Positions 56,623 to 64,000 of a stretch of DNA of 64,000 nucleotides are shown in pieces; positions within the stretch are counted from its first letter, which is position 1; the number at the start of each line of letters is the position of its first letter. This stretch comes from Methanococcoides burtonii DSM 6242. Its GTDB lineage: Archaea > Halobacteriota > Methanosarcinia > Methanosarcinales > Methanosarcinaceae. The notes beneath the pieces are model-generated. The model was not told the origin of the DNA. It did not search any database and worked only from the letters and a program-made list of their open reading frames with translations. A program made the translations under genes and the position numbers. The stretch spans positions 1,705,579-1,769,578 of the forward strand of contig NC_007955.1 of assembly GCF_000013725.1 (NCBI RefSeq), given 5' to 3'.

Positions 56623-56724
56623 ATCGTTTAAAATCGATGTCATAAACTATTTATTGGATTCTTATTGTATTGATACTGGAAGATTATACGCTATAACGTG
56701 ATTCAGTTCTGTGTTGAGGGAATT

Positions 56725-57987
56725 ATGGTTCAGTTCAAAAATATGTGTTTGTTGATGCTTACCTTGGTACTGGCATCTTTGGTTTTCACAGGCAATGCCT
56801 GTGCTAAAGATATAGTTTTCAATGGGAGTATTCAGGAAGGAGATGGATATCAGATCAATACCATCGTTATCGATGTGGCCGAAGTTTTCGTGAGCGCTGA
56901 GTCTTGCGTCTTCAAAGTATATGATGAAGGAGAGCTTGACCACGACAAACTGATCAATATAGATGATACCATCACCTTTAATGCAGAAGGAGAGACCATT
57001 GAGGTCACTTTGTTATCCGTAGGGGGAGGGACATTACCCCAGGCAACTGTTTCTATCACCATTACAGATGATGATAACATCTACCTGAAACAGGAAGTAG
57101 ATGGAGGTCATGAGAAGGCAACATACCCTGGAACCCCTTCACTGGAGATCACAAAAGAGGTTAGCAGTTACACTGTTGATCAGGGAGAGGTCGTCACGAT
57201 CAAAGTGACTGCCAGAAACAAAGGTGATGGGAAGGCTACAGAGGTGAGGTTCTCTGATCCAAAACCCACAGGATTTATCCTTCAGGAGATCCTTCTTGAA
57301 GAGACAGGTCAGATGACCATCGACAAATACGAGACAAGGACCATTTTTCTTTACAAGCTTCAGGCAAATGAAGCTGGAACATTTGAATTCCAGCCCACCA
57401 GAGCGTCATATTCCAATGAAGCAGAAATGGATTTTCCCGAAGCGGTATCTAACATACCAGTGATAACTGTAACTGATACGGGTAAAAATGCAAAAAAAGT
57501 TGCTGAGCTTGAGTTTTCCACATCTATCGAGAGTAATAGTGTAAAAAGGAACGATGAAGTAGAAGTGACCATTAACATCAAGAACGAGGGAGATTCTTAT
57601 GCAAATGGGGTCGCACTTATCATACACATTCCTGAAGGAATTGAATACAAAGGCAGCAACTCCAATATTGAGATAATCAATGGCATGCCAAAAGTTTATC
57701 TGGAATCATTTGGACTGAATCAGGAGAAGGAAATAAAGTTCCTGATAAAACCAAAAGAATTGGGTACTTATACTATTACAACTGATTATTCATATCAGTA
57801 TGAAGATGGAGTAAGCCCTGATCCTCAGGAAATGAGGGGAGAGTTCACTACAAGTACGATCGATGTAGCCAGAGGAGACCTCGATTCAATTATCGAGCAA
57901 CCATGGTATGTTATTGCGATCCCGTTGTTGATCATTGTTGCTATCGCAGGATGGCTGTTCCATCGATCCAGACAATACAGGTTCTAA
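56725..57987 (+). CDS. Membrane-anchored surface protein with CARDB/DUF11-like domains
   Basis: 420 residues: signal peptide (MCLLMLTLVLASLVFTGNAC then AKD), an N-terminal beta domain (about 35-140), two Ig-like segments (about 145-250 and 265-375: VTIKVTARNKGDGKATEV, VEVTINIKNEGDSYANGV) as in COG1361 S-layer-related proteins, and a C-terminal helix (WYVIAIPLLIIVAIAGWLF). It faces outward. The ATG at 56725 follows GAGGGAA. Role unknown. Confidence 0.78.
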   Translation: MVQFKNMCLLMLTLVLASLVFTGNACAKDIVFNGSIQEGDGYQINTIVIDVAEVFVSAESCVFKVYDEGELDHDKLINIDDTITFNAEGETIEVTLLSVGGGTLPQATVSITITDDDNIYLKQEVDGGHEKATYPGTPSLEITKEVSSYTVDQGEVVTIKVTARNKGDGKATEVRFSDPKPTGFILQEILLEETGQMTIDKYETRTIFLYKLQANEAGTFEFQPTRASYSNEAEMDFPEAVSNIPVITVTDTGKNAKKVAELEFSTSIESNSVKRNDEVEVTINIKNEGDSYANGVALIIHIPEGIEYKGSNSNIEIINGMPKVYLESFGLNQEKEIKFLIKPKELGTYTITTDYSYQYEDGVSPDPQEMRGEFTTSTIDVARGDLDSIIEQPWYVIAIPLLIIVAIAGWLFHRSRQYRF

Positions 57988-58039
57988 TCATTTACGATTT
58001 CATGAAGATATTCAAATTCATCAAATTTGGAGGAATTAT

Positions 58040-59146
58040 TTGCTCAATATACTTATCGTAGGAAATGGTCAATGTGGTAACCGTATCCTTGATGCGATAA
58101 ACAAAGAGGCTTTTGGTGGTAAAAGCAAATTTGCGAAATTCTATTCACAACAAAAATACAAAAGCAAGGTCGAAACTATCGCCATCAATACTGCGATAAA
58201 CGATCTGAAGGAATTGAGTTTCACCAAGGCCAAGGACAGGATGCATATCCCTCACTTGCATGGCGTTGGTGCTAACCGCACTCTTGGTAAGAGCGTATTT
58301 GAAGAGAATAAATCCCACATAATGCGTAATATAGAGGAAAGAGGAAATTTCGATGTCGGATTTGTGATAACTTCCGCATCAGGTGGAACAGGATCATCAT
58401 TTACCCCTCCCCTTATTAAGGAAATTAAAGAAAATCATGATTTTCCTGTATATGCAGTCGTTGTTCTTCCATTCCGAGAAGAGGGAACACTCTATCTCCA
58501 GAATGCCGCATTCTGCCTGAAAGAGATACGTGACAGTGGTGTCGATGGGATCATACTTGCTGATAACCAATTCCTTAAGCAGATCGGAGGAAATGTACAA
58601 TCTGCATATAATACCATCAATGACATGATCGCAAGACGCATACTTTTCTTACTTGATGCGCTTGACAGTGAAATGATGATGGTGACCGACCTCGGTGACT
58701 TCAAAACAGTGATGAGCGGAGGAGCAGGCCTTGCTACGATCGGTTTCTATGAAGCTGAAAAAGGAATGAACATCAAGACCACAATCCAGAAAGCATTATC
58801 ACCAAACGGCCTTTTGTTCTCGACCGATGTTTACAAAGAAGGAAGCAGGGCAATGGTTATCATAAAAGGTGATAAATCGTACCTGAGCATCGATGAGATA
58901 TCATCGGAAGTCGAAAAACTTTCGTCATCAGTTGGCCATGTATTTAAGGGTATTATTGTGAGGAAAGGTGAAACTCCACAGGTGCTGGTCGTCCTTACTC
59001 TTGAAGCAGCAGAAGAGCTGGAAAATCTATATTCAGTTGCAGTAGATGCGATCCATCAGGAACGCGAGAAGAAAACAAGGGTTGAAGAACAAAAGGAGAT
59101 TGATAAAGCATTCTCACAGATAGATGGGCTTGAACCCAACTATTGA
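58040..59146 (+). CDS. Tubulin/FtsZ-superfamily GTPase (CetZ-like)
   Basis: 368 residues. N-terminal LNILIVGNGQCGNRILDAI is the T1 loop. The G-box is SASGGTGSSF rather than GGGTGTG. A T7-like loop VTDLGDFKTVMSGGAG keeps the two Asp needed for GTP hydrolysis across a subunit interface. It is divergent from FtsZ1/2 and resembles CetZ/FtsZ3-type proteins linked to cell shape. The start is TTG at 58040 with GGAGG about 7 bases upstream; the longer frame overlaps the preceding gene. Confidence 0.8.
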   Translation: MLNILIVGNGQCGNRILDAINKEAFGGKSKFAKFYSQQKYKSKVETIAINTAINDLKELSFTKAKDRMHIPHLHGVGANRTLGKSVFEENKSHIMRNIEERGNFDVGFVITSASGGTGSSFTPPLIKEIKENHDFPVYAVVVLPFREEGTLYLQNAAFCLKEIRDSGVDGIILADNQFLKQIGGNVQSAYNTINDMIARRILFLLDALDSEMMMVTDLGDFKTVMSGGAGLATIGFYEAEKGMNIKTTIQKALSPNGLLFSTDVYKEGSRAMVIIKGDKSYLSIDEISSEVEKLSSSVGHVFKGIIVRKGETPQVLVVLTLEAAEELENLYSVAVDAIHQEREKKTRVEEQKEIDKAFSQIDGLEPNY

Positions 59147-59346
59147 CCTTAAATGATATCCTTAGCGGGATATTCACTCTTTTTTTATAAGCTCATAGAA
59201 CCGATGATGGTTTGTGCATACCATTCATATAATAGCAAAAAAAAGGCAGTTATGAGAACATGCCGCTAAAACATCATATTGTTCGCATTGTTGACGGACA
59301 AATAGTAGATGATTAAGGTCTATATTGATATTTATCAGGTGAAAAT

Positions 59347-59790
59347 ATGGATTATTCGAAAGGAAATATTGGCAGAGTGTTTACTGTAAGGATCGATACC
59401 GGAGAAGACTTGCTTCGGGAACTTGAAGGTATTGCAACAAAAGAGGAGATCAAGTCTGCAGTATTTACTTTGCTTGGTGCTGTCGCTAAAGTGAACCTTG
59501 TTGTCGGGCCCAAAGAGAATGCAATCCCACCTGAAACTATGTGGGTCAATCATACTGAGCCATATGAAGTAATAGGCGTTGGAAATATATTTATGGAAGA
59601 AGGGACACCAAAGATACATCTGCATACCGCTGCCGGACGTGGCGACAATGTCAATGTCGGCTGCTTGCGCGGGGAAAGTGCAGCATTTATGGTCCTTGAA
59701 GTCTTCATCATGGAGATAAATGGCATGGAAGCTATGCGTGCATTCGATGCTGCCAAGGGATTTGCTCCGATATCATTCGGAAAGAACTGA
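59347..59790 (+). CDS. PPC-domain (DUF296) protein
   Basis: 147 residues. The PPC/PCC domain spans nearly the whole protein: VFTVRIDTGEDLLRELE, the metal-site segment PKIHLHTAAGRGD and CLRGESAAFMVLEVFI. Relatives are putative DNA-binding or small-molecule-binding trimers. GGTGA lies 7 bases before the ATG at 59347. Stand-alone gene. Confidence 0.82.
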   Translation: MDYSKGNIGRVFTVRIDTGEDLLRELEGIATKEEIKSAVFTLLGAVAKVNLVVGPKENAIPPETMWVNHTEPYEVIGVGNIFMEEGTPKIHLHTAAGRGDNVNVGCLRGESAAFMVLEVFIMEINGMEAMRAFDAAKGFAPISFGKN

Positions 59791-59817
59791 TCTAAAATTA
59801 ATCAAAATAACCGGAAG

Positions 59818-60183
59818 TTAATCTACTAAATTGCGTAGGCTCTTTACAACTTCCAGCCTTTTCTCATTTTCTTTTAGTATATCAGATTCATATTCTTTTA
59901 AGATCTCAGTAAAATCCATATTGAGAGAGTAATATTTTGCGGGTCTCCCTCTGCATTTTGTCCTCTTCTCATTTTTTTCCTCTACCCATCCACGTTCACA
60001 GAGAGGCCGCATAGCTACACTTACCTCTGGTTGCCTCAGGCCTGTAGCATTTTCAATTTCCTGTGAGCTTAACTCACGTCCATTGACCAGACATGCGATC
60101 GAAAGTGCTTCTATTCTCGAAACGTTAATGCTTTGCAATAGGGATGATACCTCATACCCCTTTTCATCTATAAAGGTAGACAT
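59818..60183 (-). CDS. Winged-helix transcriptional regulator
   Basis: 121 residues: HTH in SRIEALSIACLVNGRELSSQ and GLRQPEVSVAMRPLCERGW, a wing with basic residues (KNEKRTKCRGRPAKYYSL) and a C-terminal coiled coil. It resembles methanogen regulators of the ArsR/TrmB type. The ATG at 60183 is favoured because GGTGAGC just upstream overlaps the alternative ATG at 60195. It is divergent from enolase, which it might regulate. Confidence 0.72.
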   Translation of the reverse strand: MSTFIDEKGYEVSSLLQSINVSRIEALSIACLVNGRELSSQEIENATGLRQPEVSVAMRPLCERGWVEEKNEKRTKCRGRPAKYYSLNMDFTEILKEYESDILKENEKRLEVVKSLRNLVD

Positions 60184-60354
60184 TTCGCTCACCATGAATA
60201 ATAATACTACTTTGGTGTTTATATATTTATGCAGTATATAATCTGTTTTGCTTAAATAAAGTATATAAAGAAGCAACAAAAAAGATTCAAAAATGCGGTA
60301 ACAATATATACTGTAATGTACGATTTGAGCATAGAATAACCAAATGGTGAAGAC

Positions 60355-61632
60355 ATGAACTCTATCAGCGAAGAAGCAAAATACACAATTCAAAAAGTGC
60401 ATGCAAGGGAGATACTTGACTCCAGAGGAAACCCTACGGTAGAAGTAGATATTTACACCGGATGCGGATTTGGAAGGGCAAGTGTTCCTTCCGGAGCTTC
60501 CACAGGTTCTAATGAAGCCCTTGAACTAAGGGATAAGGACGCTGACCGGTACAACGGGAAAGGAGTATTGAAAGCTGTAGACAACATTAATAAGACCCTT
60601 TCAAAAGAGCTTTTGGGAATGGATGCACGTAACCAGCGTGAGATAGATGAGCTGATGATCGCACTGGACGGCACTGAGAACAAAAAAACATTTGGGGCTA
60701 ACGCCATTCTGGGAATTTCCATGGCCACTGCAAAAGCAGCAGCAGATTCCCTTGGAATTGCCCTTTATCGTTACCTTGGTGGTACCAACGCTTTTGCATT
60801 GCCTGTTCCAACAATGAACGTGATCAATGGCGGGAAGCATGCAGGTAATGACCTTTCCATCCAGGAATTTATGATACAGCCAAAAGGTGCTGACACTTTC
60901 TCAAATGCATTGAGAATGGGAGCTGAGACATACCACGCTCTTGGTAAGGTCCTTGAGGACAAATACGGCGCTTCGGCAACAAATGTAGGATACGAAGGCG
61001 GATATGCACCTCCGATCTCAACTACTGCTGACGCACTGGATGCACTCGTGAGTGCAATTGAAGAAGCCGGTTACACCGAATCCGAGATCAGTATCGGACT
61101 TGATTCCGCTGCATCCGAGTTCTTTGATGGGGATAAATATTTTATTGATGGAAACAAGCTTGCTCCTGCTGAACTTGTGGACTACTACCTTGACCTTATT
61201 GAAACATACCCGATCCTTTCCATTGAAGACCCATTCCATGAGGAATCGTTTGAGGACTTCGCAGCTCTTACGAGTGAGGCATGGGACACCATCATTGTAG
61301 GAGATGACCTGTTCGTTACAAATGTCAACCGTCTGGCAAAAGGTATTGAGATGGAAGCGGCAAATGCACTTTTACTGAAAGTCAACCAGATAGGTACGAT
61401 ATCTGAATCTTTCGATGCTGCAAATCTGGCACAGAGAAATGGTTACAGCGTTGTTGTAAGCCATCGCTCTGCAGAGACAGAAGATACAATGATAGCTGAT
61501 ATCTCAGTAGCTATCGGAGGAGATCTTATTAAAACAGGTGCGCCTGCAAGAAGTGAACGCACTGCAAAATACAACCAGTTACTCAGAATTGAAGAAGATC
61601 TTGGAGATGCTGCACGTTATGTGCAGCTCTGA
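60355..61632 (+). CDS. eno: Enolase
   Basis: 425 residues. HAREILDSRGNPTVEVDI, VPSGASTGSNEALELRD, the metal-site SIEDPFHEE and the catalytic-loop YSVVVSHRSAETED are all present. It interconverts 2-phosphoglycerate and phosphoenolpyruvate, mainly in gluconeogenesis in methanogens. GGTGAAG precedes the ATG. It converges with polB; T-rich sequence at 61637-61667 probably ends the transcript. Confidence 0.96.
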   Translation: MNSISEEAKYTIQKVHAREILDSRGNPTVEVDIYTGCGFGRASVPSGASTGSNEALELRDKDADRYNGKGVLKAVDNINKTLSKELLGMDARNQREIDELMIALDGTENKKTFGANAILGISMATAKAAADSLGIALYRYLGGTNAFALPVPTMNVINGGKHAGNDLSIQEFMIQPKGADTFSNALRMGAETYHALGKVLEDKYGASATNVGYEGGYAPPISTTADALDALVSAIEEAGYTESEISIGLDSAASEFFDGDKYFIDGNKLAPAELVDYYLDLIETYPILSIEDPFHEESFEDFAALTSEAWDTIIVGDDLFVTNVNRLAKGIEMEAANALLLKVNQIGTISESFDAANLAQRNGYSVVVSHRSAETEDTMIADISVAIGGDLIKTGAPARSERTAKYNQLLRIEEDLGDAARYVQL

Positions 61633-61659
61633 TCATTTTTTTAAAATTTATTTTTTAAT

Positions 61660-64000
61660 TTAGAAATCAAAAAGTGAGCTTTGCGTTTTTTGATCTTCAT
61701 TTGTTGATGCTTCTTTTGTCCTGATAACCTTTTTTAAAGTAAGAGCATTTTCCTCTACAGAACTGTCAAAGTCAAAGAGGCCTTTTTGCTTTGAATCGTG
61801 ATTAAGAGTAGCCATATCAACGCCGAAAACACTAAGGATGCGTTCTACAGGCGGTAACATCTGTTTCTGTATGTAATAATCCACATCCAATAGGACATTG
61901 TTCTCACGGACATAGTCGGGGTCTTCTGCGCGATCTACGAACAACCCTCTTCCGGCAATTATCACAAAAGGAATTCGCTCACCAATGGCAGGTCGAACAC
62001 CGGTACGCCTCTGGATATTTTCGACCACTGTCAGATGTGGCTGTTTATTCTTATAACTTGAAGGACTTTTGGAAAAATTCTTTGTAAGCACCAGATCTTC
62101 AAAAAGATCAGAATCTTTTGCTACATCAAGATTCCTCACCCTGTCCACAAGGGTCCTCACATGCTCCACAGAGCCTTCAATGTCCCCTTCCTTAAGTACG
62201 AGTTCCAACACCCTGTTAAGCATCTTGGAGGTCAGTTCACACCAATCTCGCCGTACGGTCTCCAACCCTTTTACCTTGATCGAATCGGTCCAGCCACCGT
62301 TCGCAGGCTCAAAGATCCATTGTGCATATCTTTTCTTGGCAATTAGCAAAACACGTTTTGCAGTAGCCTCAAATTCCAGCTCCATGGGGTCGGGTAAAGA
62401 TGCAGTTACTATACTTGCAACTTTTTTACCAACAAGTGCTGAATCTTCAAGTGAAAAAACACCTTCCTCGAACTCCAAATCCTGATCGTTCTTACAATGT
62501 ACGAACACACTGTCAGTATCCCCATAAGCGACCGAGAGCTTTACAGCCTTATCGTCGTCCTTAAGCTCATCCACCTCATCCCGAAGATAAGCTTTATTGT
62601 CCCTGAGGATGACCGTCCCAATGCGATTACATACAATATCCTGTGTCCTGGCGATGTTCCCCCTTCCAATGCTGGTCACAGAATTTGCCATCTGCAAACT
62701 GTAGAGTCTGGCGCGCGCATATCCGGAATAACCATAAAAACTGTTAAGAAGGATCTTCAAAGCAAGCTGTGTCGCATCAAGTACCTGATATTCACCTTCG
62801 TCACTTGCCTGCTTCATGAGCTTCTTTGTCTCGATCCTTTTATCAAGCAACGATTCCAGAACCGAAGGAACGATACCTTTGAACACCTCAGGTTTTACAA
62901 ACTCGCCTTTTGAAGGGGACCTTATCACTTTATCTTCCGGATATTTACCAGGGGGAACCACAGTAGTATAACAAAGGTTATGCGCCATCATGATGGTTGG
63001 ATAAAGGGATTTATAATCAAGTACGATCACGTTCTTATGCAATCCCTTCTCCGGTTCGAGAACCGCACCCCCTTTAAGATCTTCATTCTGCTTCCGCCTG
63101 AAAGATGAGGTCTCTTCATCAGGTTTTGTGGACATCACACGCCCCTGTTTTCCAAACTCGGTCAACAGGATATGTTCGACCATGTTGGTCTGCCCACCAC
63201 TGACCGTGTCCTGAAGAAGAATTCCACTTACCCTTGAAAGAGCGATATACTTGTCCAGAAGTTTAAGGTCCAGGAGCAATTCAAGAGCAAGTTCTGAATC
63301 ACGCCTTGAATAATCAATGAATTTCCGTATCTTTTCACCGGAATCGTTCCAGTGCTCTTCCATGTCAGCGGCATCGACATCAAGTTTTTCTCTGCCAAGC
63401 AATTCTTTTGAAACATTGCGTAATGTATATCTTTTCAAGCTGAACTGTTGCCTGATAAGAGGAAGAGAATCAACTACAACCCTTCCGGGAATGGGGACCA
63501 TCGTACGAGTCACAACTTTGCGATAGCTAAGTGCTCTTGAATCCCTTCCAACAGCAGAATTGATATTAGAACCGGATTCGTTCAGGAGCTTTACCCTATC
63601 TGTGATGTAAGGCACATCAAAATCGTTGATGTTGTAACCTGTAATTACATCAGGATCGTAGTCCCTGAATATTTCAAAGAAGCGGTTCAAGAGATCAGAT
63701 TCATCCGGTAACATCTCGACATCTTCATCAACACCTTCCACTTCTTTCATTACAAGAACAAGGGTTTTGTGCCCTTTGTAAGCCGGCTCAAAAGCGAAAC
63801 TTACCATGATGACAGGTGAAACATCGGGTGTTGGCATTCCACCATCGTGTGGGAGGCATTCAATATCAAATGCCATATATTTCAAAGATGAGTTTGCAAT
63901 TTTCTGGACCTCGGATATATGAGAGGTCCTTATGGTACGGTCACATATTATTTTCCCATTCGGAACAGATTCTTCCATTTGTGTGGATACCCAGTCCATC
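61660..64000 (-). CDS. polB: Family B DNA polymerase (N-terminus outside window)
   Basis: About 780 residues visible; the frame is open to the right edge. Exonuclease motifs FDIECLP, GYNINDFDVPY and YSRRDSELALEL, then polymerase motifs DYKSLYPTIMMAHN, KILLNSFYGYSG and YGDTDSVFVH. The C-terminal tail carries two PCNA-binding-like boxes, QKGLFDF and QSSLFDF, the second being the very end. It is probably a main replicative polymerase together with PolD. Roughly 130 residues are missing at the N-terminus. Confidence 0.95.
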   Translation of the reverse strand, partial: MDWVSTQMEESVPNGKIICDRTIRTSHISEVQKIANSSLKYMAFDIECLPHDGGMPTPDVSPVIMVSFAFEPAYKGHKTLVLVMKEVEGVDEDVEMLPDESDLLNRFFEIFRDYDPDVITGYNINDFDVPYITDRVKLLNESGSNINSAVGRDSRALSYRKVVTRTMVPIPGRVVVDSLPLIRQQFSLKRYTLRNVSKELLGREKLDVDAADMEEHWNDSGEKIRKFIDYSRRDSELALELLLDLKLLDKYIALSRVSGILLQDTVSGGQTNMVEHILLTEFGKQGRVMSTKPDEETSSFRRKQNEDLKGGAVLEPEKGLHKNVIVLDYKSLYPTIMMAHNLCYTTVVPPGKYPEDKVIRSPSKGEFVKPEVFKGIVPSVLESLLDKRIETKKLMKQASDEGEYQVLDATQLALKILLNSFYGYSGYARARLYSLQMANSVTSIGRGNIARTQDIVCNRIGTVILRDNKAYLRDEVDELKDDDKAVKLSVAYGDTDSVFVHCKNDQDLEFEEGVFSLEDSALVGKKVASIVTASLPDPMELEFEATAKRVLLIAKKRYAQWIFEPANGGWTDSIKVKGLETVRRDWCELTSKMLNRVLELVLKEGDIEGSVEHVRTLVDRVRNLDVAKDSDLFEDLVLTKNFSKSPSSYKNKQPHLTVVENIQRRTGVRPAIGERIPFVIIAGRGLFVDRAEDPDYVRENNVLLDVDYYIQKQMLPPVERILSVFGVDMATLNHDSKQKGLFDFDSSVEENALTLKKVIRTKEASTNEDQKTQSSLFDF

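Noticed and set aside
59259-59315. An 18-codon frame (MPLKHHIVRIVDGQIVDD) before the PPC-domain gene
   Set aside because: Too short, weak start context and no independent support. It may simply lie in the PPC gene leader.

Overview
The window comes from a methanogenic archaeon, most consistent with the Methanosarcinaceae (Methanococcoides-like). Evidence: methyl-coenzyme M reductase component A2 (atwA), methanogenesis marker 14, the methanofuran enzyme MfnB, the nitrogen repressor NrpR, archaeal-type PurP, both ether-lipid prenyl transfer enzymes (GGGP and DGGGP synthase), ribosomal protein L40e, CDC48, a family B DNA polymerase with PCNA-binding tails, NosD/PGF-type surface proteins and a FilR1 regulator. 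Starts often have GGTG/GGAGG ribosome-binding sites and TATA-like boxes. Almost every gene ends in TAA or TGA. Only one intact gene ends in TAG, and one core-type ATPase carries an in-frame TAG, as expected of a lineage that can decode UAG as pyrrolysine.

Layout. 1-6.6 kb: housekeeping genes (purP, a polyprenol/diacylglycerol kinase-like protein, a HerA-like ATPase with internal UAG translationally coupled to an M29-like peptidase, leuD, leuB). 6.6-20.8 kb: an AT-rich accessory island with broken transposases, a truncated ariA copy, a Fic protein bracketed by a repeated inverted element, two copies of a winged-helix regulator gene, a possible structured RNA, an IS5-type transposase, a UPF0489 protein, two surface proteins and an intact PARIS-like anti-phage pair (ariA-ariB). 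20.8-38.9 kb: conserved genes (nrpR, UbiB-like kinase, phasin-like protein, atwA with GGGP synthase and L40e, gatCAB, hybrid cluster protein, a radical SAM protein), interrupted by a TnpB element with an omega-RNA-like end. Several very small genes lie near 33.5-34.1 kb.

38.99-44.03 kb is a nested mobile region. Two directly repeated ISH3-like copies bound a truncated FilR1 regulator, gene fragments and an IS1-type element. The outermost ends are flanked by a 5-bp direct repeat (AAGAC), as if the whole block had moved as a composite transposon. 44-64 kb returns to conserved genes: thioredoxin with methanogenesis marker 14, DUF166, a zinc ribbon, tmk, a HisA-like protein divergent from mfnB, CDC48 followed by the RNA-free RNase P homologue HARP, DGGGP synthase, a divergent NAD biosynthesis cluster (nadX-nadA / nadC), a surface protein, a tubulin/FtsZ-like GTPase, a PPC-domain protein, a winged-helix regulator, enolase and polB, which runs off the right edge.

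The genes connect in several ways. NadX, NadA and NadC together make nicotinate mononucleotide. GGGP and DGGGP synthases make the archaeal lipid core. GatCAB amidates misacylated tRNA. AtwA, marker 14, MfnB and possibly thioredoxin serve methanogenesis. The accessory island looks like a defence and surface-variation locus remodelled by repeated recombination. No tRNA, rRNA or CRISPR array was recognised.
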